Shown here: piece after piece, positions 31,511-40,800 of the stretch
Position numbering within the stretch: the first letter of the stretch is position 1
Layout of the letters: every line of letters starts with the position of its first letter
Notes under the pieces: generated by a model
What the model was told of the DNA's origin: nothing
The model's database searches: none
What the model saw: only the letters and a program-made list of their open reading frames with translations
DNA from: Kribbella soli
GTDB taxonomy: Bacteria > Actinomycetota > Actinomycetes > Propionibacteriales > Kribbellaceae
Direction: 5' to 3'
Assembly (NCBI RefSeq): GCF_004331345.1
Contig: NZ_SJJZ01000006.1
Location: 248,001-312,000 of the forward strand
Length of the DNA: 64,000 nucleotides
Translations under genes and position numbers: made by a program

Positions 31511-32782
31511 ATGATCACTGCAAGGAAGTTGCTCGGCGCGCTCGCGCTGACCACGGCAGCGACGCTGACTGCCGCGTGCGGCGCATCCGGCACCGGGGCG
31601 GAGGGGTCGAAGGCCACCGACGTCAAACTGCGGATGACGGTCTGGACCTCCAACGAGGACCAACTCAAGCTGTTCAACGCGATCGGCGACGCCTACCGCG
31701 CCGACCACCCCGAGGTCAGCTCGATCACCTTCGAGAGCCTGCCGTTCGCCGACTACAACACCACCCTGACGACGCAGATCGCCGGCGGCAACGCGCCCGA
31801 CCTGGCCTGGATGGGCGACCTGTCCAAGGACCTGATCGCCTCCGACGCGCTGGTCGGCCTGACCGACAAGCTGAAGGCGACCGACGGCTGGCAGTACGAC
31901 GACCTGGTGGACAGCGCGACCAAGGAGTTCAGCCGCGACGGCAAGCTGTACGCCTACCCGTTCTCGAACTCGCCGTTCGCGCTGTACGTGAACACCGACC
32001 TGCTGGCGAAGGCCGGTCAGAAGATCGATCCGAAGACGCTGACCTGGGACCAGGTCGCCGCCGCGGGTGCCGCCGTCCACGCCAAGACCGGCAAGGCGGG
32101 CTTCGTCGTTCGGGACTTCGACTACAAGTCCTGGAACACGCTGGCCACGGTCTGGACCGGCTTCGGCGGCTCGGCGTGGAGCCCGGACGGAAAGACCTGC
32201 ACGTTCGACAGCCCGGAGATGCAACGCGCCTTCACGTTCCTGCACGACGCGGCGTTCAAGACCAGCGCGATGCCCGGCCCCGGCACCAAGGCCGACTTCT
32301 TCGCCGGTGACGCCGCCTTCACCGTCGCCCAGGTCTCCCGGGCGTCGCTACTCACCGGGTCGTTCAAGTTCGGCCTGTACCCGCTACCGGCCGGACCGTC
32401 CGGCAAGTACGCCGTACTCGGCCAGGCCGGTGTCGGCGTCCTTGCCGCCAGCAAGCACCCGGACCAGGCGACAGACTTCCTTGCCTACCTGACGAATCCG
32501 GCGAACGCGGCGAAGCTGGCACAGTTCTTCCCGCCGCCCCGGAAGTCGCTGCTCACCGGCGCGAAGCTTGCCGAGAACAACAAGAAGCTGTCCGCGGCCC
32601 AGCTGCAGGAGGTCGTGGTCGACCAGCTGCCGAACGCCGTCACGCTGCCCAACCACACCAGCCCGGCCGAGATCGCCCAGAAGGGCAAGACCGCACTGGA
32701 CGCACTGTGGAAGACCGACGCCGACATCCCCGCCGTCCTGAAGTCGGTCTGCACCGCGATCGATCCCATCCTGGCCAAGTGA
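31511..32782 (+). CDS. Sugar ABC transporter substrate-binding lipoprotein (CUT1)
   Basis: 423 residues. Lipoprotein signal MITARKLLGALALTTAATLT ending in the lipobox-like LTAAC (Cys near residue 23). The mature protein has LRMTVWTSNEDQLKLFNAIG, ITTQIAGGNAPDLAWMG-like (TTQIAGGNAPDLAWMG) and YAYPFSNSPFALYVNTDL, the pattern of family 1 extracellular binding proteins. It precedes two permeases, overlapping the first by 1 nt. It delivers an oligosaccharide; the divergent secreted hydrolase may supply it. RBS AAGGACC is weak. Confidence 0.93.
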   Translation: MITARKLLGALALTTAATLTAACGASGTGAEGSKATDVKLRMTVWTSNEDQLKLFNAIGDAYRADHPEVSSITFESLPFADYNTTLTTQIAGGNAPDLAWMGDLSKDLIASDALVGLTDKLKATDGWQYDDLVDSATKEFSRDGKLYAYPFSNSPFALYVNTDLLAKAGQKIDPKTLTWDQVAAAGAAVHAKTGKAGFVVRDFDYKSWNTLATVWTGFGGSAWSPDGKTCTFDSPEMQRAFTFLHDAAFKTSAMPGPGTKADFFAGDAAFTVAQVSRASLLTGSFKFGLYPLPAGPSGKYAVLGQAGVGVLAASKHPDQATDFLAYLTNPANAAKLAQFFPPPRKSLLTGAKLAENNKKLSAAQLQEVVVDQLPNAVTLPNHTSPAEIAQKGKTALDALWKTDADIPAVLKSVCTAIDPILAK

Positions 32783-33669
32783 TGCGCTACTGGACCACAC
32801 GCCGGCGAGATGTGCTGACCGGGTACCTGTTCATCGCGCCACAGTTCCTCGGTGTCGTGCTGTTCGTACTGATCCCGGTCGGCCTGGCGATCTGGTACAG
32901 CCTGAACAAGTGGAACGTCTTCACCGGCAAGCAGGTCTTCGTCGGCGCGGACCACTACGCCGCGCTGGCCTCCGACCCGCAGTTGCCATCGGTGCTGCTG
33001 GCAACAGTCGTCTTCTCCGGCGGCGTCGTGATCCTGAACATCACCCTCGGCCTGCTGATCGCCGTACTGCTGAACCGGCAGTTCCGCGGCGCGACGTTCT
33101 TCCGCACCTTGTTCTTCTCGCCGGTCGTGGTGTCCGTGGTGGCGTGGACCCTGGTCTGGGGCTTCCTGCTGCAGGACAACGGCGGGATCAACGGACTCCT
33201 GCACGCCATCGGTGTGGACGGGCCGAACTGGCTGCAGCACGGCGACACCGCGATGCTGTCGGTGATCGTCAGCCAGGTCGTCCGCAGCGTCGGTGTGAAC
33301 ATGGTGCTGTTCCTGGCGGCATTGCAGGGCGTGCCGTCGGAGCTGTACGAAGCGGCCCGGATCGACGGCGCGCGCAGCCGGTCGATCTTCGCCCGGATCA
33401 CGCTGCCGCTGATCTCGCCGACGGTGCTGCTGACCGCGATCATCACCGTCGTCGGCGCGCTGCAGTCGTTCGCGCAGATCGCCGTACTGACCGGTGGCGG
33501 GCCGGAGCTGAGCACCACCGTGCTCGTGTACTACGTGTTCCAGCAGGCCTTCGAGTTCAACGACATCGGCTACGGCTCGACGCTCGCGCTGATGCTGTTG
33601 AGCTTCGTGATGGTGCTGACGCTGCTGCAATGGCAGCTGCGCCGGAAATGGGTGTTCCATGAGCAGTAG
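32782..33669 (+). CDS. Sugar ABC transporter permease 1 (CUT1)
   Basis: 295 residues, six membrane helices beginning GYLFIAPQFLGVVLFVLIPV. The cytoplasmic EAA loop ELYEAARIDGARSRSIFARI contacts the ATPase. TGATG junction with the binding protein. MalF-like. Translation is coupled on both sides, overlapping permease 2 by 11 nt. No ATPase gene lies in the operon, so a shared MsiK-type ATPase encoded elsewhere is needed. Confidence 0.93.
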   Translation: MRYWTTRRRDVLTGYLFIAPQFLGVVLFVLIPVGLAIWYSLNKWNVFTGKQVFVGADHYAALASDPQLPSVLLATVVFSGGVVILNITLGLLIAVLLNRQFRGATFFRTLFFSPVVVSVVAWTLVWGFLLQDNGGINGLLHAIGVDGPNWLQHGDTAMLSVIVSQVVRSVGVNMVLFLAALQGVPSELYEAARIDGARSRSIFARITLPLISPTVLLTAIITVVGALQSFAQIAVLTGGGPELSTTVLVYYVFQQAFEFNDIGYGSTLALMLLSFVMVLTLLQWQLRRKWVFHEQ

Positions 33670-34498
33670 AACCTCGATGCCCCGACGGGTGCTGCTGGTG
33701 GCAGCGCTCGCCGTACTGGCGATTCCGTTCGCGGTGCCGACGATCTGGATGGTCGCGGCGTCGATCAAGCCGCTGCCCGAGATCTTCAAGGCGCCGCCGT
33801 CGCTGTGGACCGAGCATCCGACCCTGGCCGCGTACGGTGAAGCGTTCACGTTCCAGCCGTTCGCCCGGCAGTACCTGAACAGCGTCTACATCGCCGTACT
33901 CGTCACCCTGATCACGCTGCTGGTCTCGAGCATGGCCGGGTACGCCTTCGCCCGGATCCGGTTTCCTGGTGCCAACGCCCTGTTCCTGGTGGTGCTGACC
34001 GGCCTGCTGGTGCCGAGCGAGGTGACGATCGTCCCGCTGTTCCAGGTGTTCAAACGGGCCGGGCTGATCAACACCCACTGGCCGCTGATCCTGGTCACCG
34101 CGTTCGGCGCACCGTGCGTGCTGGCGAGCTTCATCATGCGGCAGTTCTTCATCGCCCTGCCCGCCGAACTCGAGGAGGCAGGGCGGCTCGACGGCCTCGG
34201 CCGCCCCGGGATCTGGTGGCGGATCTGCCTGCCGCTCGCCCGGCCGGCGCTGTCCGCGGTCGCGATCCTGACCTTCCTCGCCTCGTGGAACCTCTATCTC
34301 GAACCCACCGTCTACCTCACCTCGCCGGAGTTGTTCACGTTGCCGCAGGCCCTCACCCGATTCACCGACGCGTACGGCGCCGACATGTGGAACACGCAAC
34401 TCGCCGCCGCCACCATGACCGTCCTCCCGGTCCTGATCGTGTTCGTCATCGCCCAACGCCAGTTCGTCGAGGGCCTGGCGCACTCGGGTCTCAAATGA
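33659..34498 (+). CDS. Sugar ABC transporter permease 2 (CUT1)
   Basis: 279 residues, six membrane helices, MalG-like. The start MPRRVLLVAALAVLAIPFAV, the N-terminal segment FARQYLNSVYIAVLVTLITL and the EAA loop ELEEAGRLDGLGRPGIWWRI identify the CUT1 second permease. It overlaps permease 1 by 11 nt and is ATGA-coupled to the next small gene. It forms the translocation channel with permease 1. Confidence 0.93.
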   Translation: MSSRTSMPRRVLLVAALAVLAIPFAVPTIWMVAASIKPLPEIFKAPPSLWTEHPTLAAYGEAFTFQPFARQYLNSVYIAVLVTLITLLVSSMAGYAFARIRFPGANALFLVVLTGLLVPSEVTIVPLFQVFKRAGLINTHWPLILVTAFGAPCVLASFIMRQFFIALPAELEEAGRLDGLGRPGIWWRICLPLARPALSAVAILTFLASWNLYLEPTVYLTSPELFTLPQALTRFTDAYGADMWNTQLAAATMTVLPVLIVFVIAQRQFVEGLAHSGLK

Positions 34499-34815
34499 CG
34501 GAGCCGATCGTCTTCGAACACGGCCGGGTACAGATCCGGGTCGATCGCGGAGTCTTCGAACTGTTCGAGCGCAGCAAGGTCCTCAGGTCGTACCGGACCC
34601 CGCTGGAGTGGGTCAAGGTGCAGGTCCAGGTGCGCAAGCGCGGCGTCATCCTGCTGCACTTCTCGTACGTCGAGGACCTGGACGAACCGATCTACAGCCG
34701 CCTGATGAGCAGCGTGTACTCGCGCTCGACGATCGAGATCACGATGGCCGACGAGCCCGTCTACCGCGCCTTCTTCACCGAACTCGCCCAGCTCTCCGGC
34801 CGCCCGATCGACTGA
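34495..34815 (+). CDS. Small PH-like protein at the end of the ABC operon
   Basis: 106 residues, mainly predicted beta strands and a C-terminal helix (EPVYRAFFTELAQLSG). It looks like a short pleckstrin-homology-type fold: alternating strands such as GVFELFERSKVLRSYRTPLE and VKVQVQVRKRGVILLHFSYV. No signal peptide or membrane segment. Its ATG overlaps the permease 2 stop, so it belongs to the operon; such a cap gene is not a standard transporter part. The function is unknown; a regulatory role on the transporter is only a guess. Confidence 0.65.
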   Translation: MTEPIVFEHGRVQIRVDRGVFELFERSKVLRSYRTPLEWVKVQVQVRKRGVILLHFSYVEDLDEPIYSRLMSSVYSRSTIEITMADEPVYRAFFTELAQLSGRPID

Positions 34816-34894
34816 CGGCCGGTGCTGAGGGGTTTCCTCCGGCGGCGAGAACTGCTGTCCTGAACCCTGGGGATTTTCTTGGGGGGAAGTACAG

Positions 34895-37800
34895 ATGAGT
34901 CTTTGGGATGACACGCCTGCGTCCTTGAAGAACGGTGGCGGGCTCGATGCGCTCGAGCCGGTGCTGGACAGCGTGGACACACCGACCGAGGAGGAACGCG
35001 TCGAGGACGACGGGTTCAGCTGGCGGGTGTGGAAGACGACCGTGGGTGGCGATCTGCCGCTCAGTCTCGATCCGGCGACGGGATCGTTCAACCGAAGTCC
35101 GGGAGCGGTGAACAGCACCGCCACACTGCTCACGTTTCCCGATCCGCGGGTCGGGGTCGAGTTCGCGCTCCGGCTGGACGCGCCGGGCGGTGATCCGGAC
35201 GGGACCGTGCGGCTCGTGGTCGACACTCCACAGGCGATCGCACGGTTGCCGTTCCTGCGGGGTGCGAAGCTCGACGCGCAGGGACAACTGCGTGCCGATC
35301 CGGCCAACCCGGATGTCCGGTTCCACCTGCCTGCGTTGCGGGTCCGGCTGTTGCGACCTGTCGGGCAGGGTCTCGAGGTCAAGCTGCTGAGCAGTACGGT
35401 CAGTGGTCATCCTCCGCAGGATCAGATCTTCGACTTCATCCGGATGGAGCCGGCCCATGCGTTGATCGGTCCGGGTGAGGTGGTCGGGTTCGCCTTCCGC
35501 AGCGCCACCCTGGATCTGACGGGTGAAGCCGGCCCGTCCGGCGTACCGGCGAATGCGCGGACGCAGCCGACCGATTGGCAGGGGTTGTATCTGCCCGAGG
35601 TCAGGCTCTTCGTCGCGCCGACCGGGCTCGAAGGGCTGGCGGTCAGCGCCGGAGTACGGGACCTGTGGATCGGGATCGGTCAGCACGCGGGGGTGACCGG
35701 GCTGTTCGAGGCCGAGGTGGTGAACCGCGGCCAGTCGCCGACGGTCCGGCTCGCGTTCCAGGGTCCGGCCGGTGAGTGGTATCCGGTGCCGGACACCGAC
35801 CCGATACCGAATCCGGTCGACCTGCCCGACAGCGCAACGCTGTACATCACGGCCGGCGGCGGACTCGCGCCGTACAAGTATCGCGTCACCGTCAACGGCG
35901 GCGATCCCACCACCCTCGACCGCCGGACGATCCTGCTCCCGGCCGCCGGAACGATGGCGCTGGAGATCAAGGTCACCGATGCGGGCCTGCACGAGCTGAT
36001 CAGGAACATCTCCGTCCGCAAGGCGACCGCAACGCCGGTCACTCCGCCTCCCCCGCCAGGTGGCGAAGTCGTACCGCGAACTGTCACCAGCACCGGCCAT
36101 CGCGTGGTCGTCACCAGTCAGACCGACAGCAACGCAACTGTGAGACTCGATCCGGACGATGGCGGCGACATCGCCTGGTCGTGGCCCGGCGGCTCCGCCA
36201 ACGGCGACACCGCCGTGATCCCGGTGGCAGCCGGCGCGACCGTGACGGTGACCGCGACCAGGACAGTCACCCCCGCCGCAGTGGCCGAGTTCAGCGCCTA
36301 CACCTTGTTCAACCACCCGACGACGACCGAGTTCCCCACCGGCACCAGCACCAACTGGACCACCGTCGCGGACAACATCCGCACCTCCCCCGCATCGTCT
36401 CGCCAGGAATGGGGCGCCGCGCAGCCCTTTCTCGGCCCGGACTCGCGGGCCCGGCTGGAACAGATCCCGAAGTCCACGCCGCTGGTCGTCGAGGGCTTCG
36501 CGTCGTTCGAGGGCCACACCGACCCGGACGCCGTCACTCGGAACCTCGAGCTCAGCAGGCGGCGCCGGGATGCGTTGATCCAACTGCTGACCACGGAACT
36601 GCAGTTCACCACCGTGACTCCCGGCACCGCACACGGTCAGGGGACCGCGGCAGGTAGCACGACGCCGGCGCCCGGCTCGGCGCACTGGTGGCGGGCGACC
36701 GCCAAACCAGCACTGGTGGCACCAACCACCGAAACCGTCACCGCGGACCTGACCCGCCCAGCGGCCGCGACCACCACGGAAGTCGACCCCGAGCCACCGC
36801 GCCAACTGGTCCCCGACTGCTTCCGCAAGATCGGCGTCCGGGTCGAACTGATCCGCGGCACCTTCGTGCGCGCCGAGATCTACGGCGAGTTCGACGTCCG
36901 TACCGCGGCCGAAGCGCGCCTGGACGAGCACACGGACGAGGAACTCCCGGCCAGGACCAATCCGAGCGACGGCATCTGCACGTTTCTGGTCCGGCTCAAG
37001 GTCGCCGAGGACCGCTCGTCCTGGGAGACCAGTGCCGAGTTCCGGGCCATCGAAGGCGATCTCGACGGCCTCGCCAAGGTCGAGCGAGCGTCCGCGGGCT
37101 CGAACACCGCGCTCAACATCCTCGGTGCGGTCTCCGCCCTCTCCCCGCTCCTGGCCGCGGTCACGCCGCCGAGTCCGACAGCAGGCGAGCTGGTTCCGCT
37201 CGTTGTCCTCGGCAGCGCCGCGGTCGGGCTGGGTGCCGGCGGCCAGATCCAGACCCAGTACGTCGTCCTGCGCGGCGGGCAGCTCGTGGTCACCGACGGC
37301 CTCGTGAACCCGGCCACCGGCAGCGGCCCGACCACCACCCAGATCAGCGTGCTGCTCGATCTCGAGACCGCGTTCTCGTTCGACCTCGGCTTCATCAAGG
37401 TCGATCCGCAGAAGCCGATCGTGACCCGCTACCAAGCGGTCGGAATCAGAAGCACGTGGGACACCGAGAACAACGGCGACGGGACGGTCGAGTACGTGCC
37501 GCTGCCCGTGTTCGACCCGAGCCGCGGCTACACGCTCGACGTACCGGCCGGGTCGTTGATGGCCGCGCCGCCGTTGGATTCGTTGCTCCGGGTGCTCGGC
37601 GTTCGCGCGAGCCGACTCAACCCGACCTACTTGGAAGTGGAAGTCGGCCTCGGAGTCGATCTCGGCATCGTCACCGTCGACACCGTTCGGGTCCGGCTCC
37701 GGCTCGACGCCTTCGAGGCGCCGCAACTCACCAAGCTCGGCGCCACTCTGGACATCCCAGGCGCGATTCACGGCACCGGCTACCTGGAGATCACCGATCT

Positions 37801-40800
37801 CGGGTTCAAGGGCGCTTTCGATCTGACCTTCCCGTCGATCGGCCTGCGCGCGAGTGCCACGCTCGCGTTGGAGAGCCGGGCCGGCACGACCGGAGTGCTG
37901 GTCGGGGCCGAGGTCGAGTTCCCGGTGCCGTTGCCGCTGGGCAACTCGGGGCTGGGGATCTTCGGCTTCCTGGGCGGGGTCGGGGTCAACTACCGCAGGC
38001 TCGAGCAGACCGGAGTCCAGGCGCCGGCGTTGAAGTGGCTGGAGAATCAGCTCACGCCTGCCCGCGGGTTCAGCGTGATGCATCCGGCGGGCTGGGAGCT
38101 CAACCCCGGCAGCTTCGCGATCGCCGCGGGCATGATGCTCGGCACCGCCGAAGGTGGCTTCCTGATCCACCTCAAGGGGATCGTGCTGGTCGAGGTGCCC
38201 GGGCCGCGGCTGTTGCTGGTGATGAAGGCCGACGTACTGAAGATGCCGCCGGTCCTGAAGGCGCAGAGCAGTGCCACCTTCCTGGCCGTGCTCGACCTCG
38301 ACTTCGGCCGCGGCACGATCACGATCGGCATCGTCGCGGAGTACAGCATTCTCAAGCTGCTGAAGATCCGCGTCCCGGTGACCGCGTTCTTCCATCTGTC
38401 GCAGGCGCAGAACTGGTTCATCGATCTCGGCACCTACACCGACCCGGTGACGGTCTCGATCCTCGACGTCTTCCGCGGCACCGGCTATCTGATGATCCAC
38501 GGCGACGGCACCACGCTCGCCAATCCGAAGCTGCCGATCACCACCAACGGTCTGGCGATCGCGGTCGGCTTCCACCTGCAGTGCGTGCTGATGGGCAGCA
38601 AGTCCGTCGGCCTGTACTTCGAGGTCGCGGCCGGGTTCGACGCGCTGATCTCGTTCGAGCCTTTCGGTCTGGGCGGGATGATCTACGCCCGGGGCGAGCT
38701 GCGGCTGTGGATCGTCGGCATCTCGGCGCGGGCCGAACTGACCGTGCTGGTCGGCCGCCGCGGCAGCACCGACACGACCAGCATCACCGGCCGGGTCTGC
38801 GGCAAGGTCGACTTTTTCTTCTTCAGCGTCGAGGGCTGCATCAAGCTCGAGATCGGCGGCGGCCCACCGGACCCGGCCGATCCTCCGGAGCTGATCGGCG
38901 GGGTGAAACTTGTCAGCCGCTCCCCCGCCCTCGTCGAGGGCAGCGCGACCGATCGGGCCGTCGACGGCGCGTTGGGTGACGCAGCAGCTCAGTCCGGCGA
39001 CCCGATACCGACCGTTCCGTTGGATGCGGTTCCGGTCGTCCTGTTCAAGACCCCGCCGAGTGTCCTGCCGGGCAACGTCGTACTTGGTGGTGAGGCGCGC
39101 GGTACCTCCGGCGCCGGAGCCGACCCGTGGGTGCGCCGAGGCGACAACTGGTGGCGTTTCCAGCTCACCAGCGTCGAGTTGATCGGCGACCTGCAGCCGG
39201 ATCCGCCCGCAGGCAAGACACCCGCGACCTGGTGGGCACGCAGCGCGCCCGGCCAGTCCCAACTCGGCCCGGCGCTCGCGTTGCTGAGCTGGTTGCCAAC
39301 GCCCGCACCGCGAGCCGTCCCGTACGGCGAAAGCCTCACCACCACGGTCAACGAACAATGGGGACACATCTGCAGCGACCCCGCCCGCCCGGCGCCGGTC
39401 GTGTGGACCTTCGACAACAAGCCGACCGGACCGAGTCCGACCGGCTGGCGCCTGACCGGCATCCCCTGGCCGGACCAGCCGGGCGACTTCCGCAGCACGC
39501 CGGTCGACGCCAAGCTCGACGTCACCGAGACCTGGCGGACCCACCATCCGCTCGCCGATCTCTTGCAGGGCACGGATCCTGCGGTCGTCGTCGGCGACTC
39601 GGTGCCGTGTCCGACCGGCCACATCGATCACGTCGACTCGATCCAGGTCTGGCAGAGCGGCAACCCGCTGACCTTCAGCAACGCCGCGCTGCCGATGAAC
39701 GGCGAGGCTCTGCAGGAGGTCGTGGACCTGCTCGCCACCGGTACGTCGCTGGCCGACCTCGGTGCGGCATGGGCCGAAACGGCTTGGGACAAAGAGCTTT
39801 CCGACCAGCCACTGGGATGCCAGGGCCGGATCCTGCGTTCACCGTCGGGCGACGAACCCGACCCGGCGCCGTACGGGACCGAGGAAGAACGCGAGCTGGT
39901 CAAGAAGATCTGGGAGGAGACCGGGTTCAAGCCGTCGGACTTCGGCAACACCGTGCGGCTCTCGGTGGACGGCGGTCTCGAAGCGCTCGAACTCCTCCTG
40001 CTGGTGTCCGAGCGGATGCTCAACGAGGGCCTGATCATCACCTGCCGCAAGAGCGACGGTTCGGTCGTCGCGCAGCAGCCGGTCACCCCGGACAGCATGG
40101 TGACGTCGACCAACCCGCTGCCAGGCGAGTGGACCGACCCGGCCGGCCCCTGGGCCGACCCGATCGAACGCGCCGGGCGGATCGCGGCCCGGGTCGTCGC
40201 CGAAGAACGCGACCTGCTGCTCTGCCGCGTTGTCGTCGACGTACCGGGCAGCGTTGCCGTGGTGGAGCTCGGCGCCGATCGCCGCGAGAGGTTCCTGACC
40301 GGTACGCCGTACTGGCTGGTCGCCGCGGCCGGGATCACCACCGCCGAGCGGTGGCGTTTCGACTACGACACCCAGGTCATCACGACCGACCGCGATCTGC
40401 TCGAATCCACCCTGACCCAGGACCCGACCGACGTCGCCTTGCTCGTGCCGTCGCAGTCGTACACGGTCAGGGTCAAGTACCGCGCCCAGTCCGTGGCCGG
40501 TGCGAACAAGCCGTCACCCACCGAGCCGGAGAACTGGGGCGGCGAGGAGACGCGGGACTTCCAGTTCGCGGCGGACGGGCCGGACGAGGTACCTCGTGAT
40601 CTCGGGCCATGGTTGCTGGCCACCGCGCCGGCGATGAACGAGACCGGCATCTTCTGCGCCGAGCCGATCCGGATCGCGCTCGCCACCCAGAACGTGACCG
40701 CCCTCTTCGACGCGTACGGCGAGGAGTTGCGCGTCCACGTGCAGGCCTCGTCCGGCTTCCATCCCGAACCACCAGGTGGCGGCCTCTCACTCACCCTGCC

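Noticed and set aside
34775..39631. A 1618-codon open frame on the minus strand
   Set aside because: It is antisense to the 2254-residue gene, Asp/Arg/Gln-rich without domains, and has the composition of a codon-3 shadow in GC-rich DNA.
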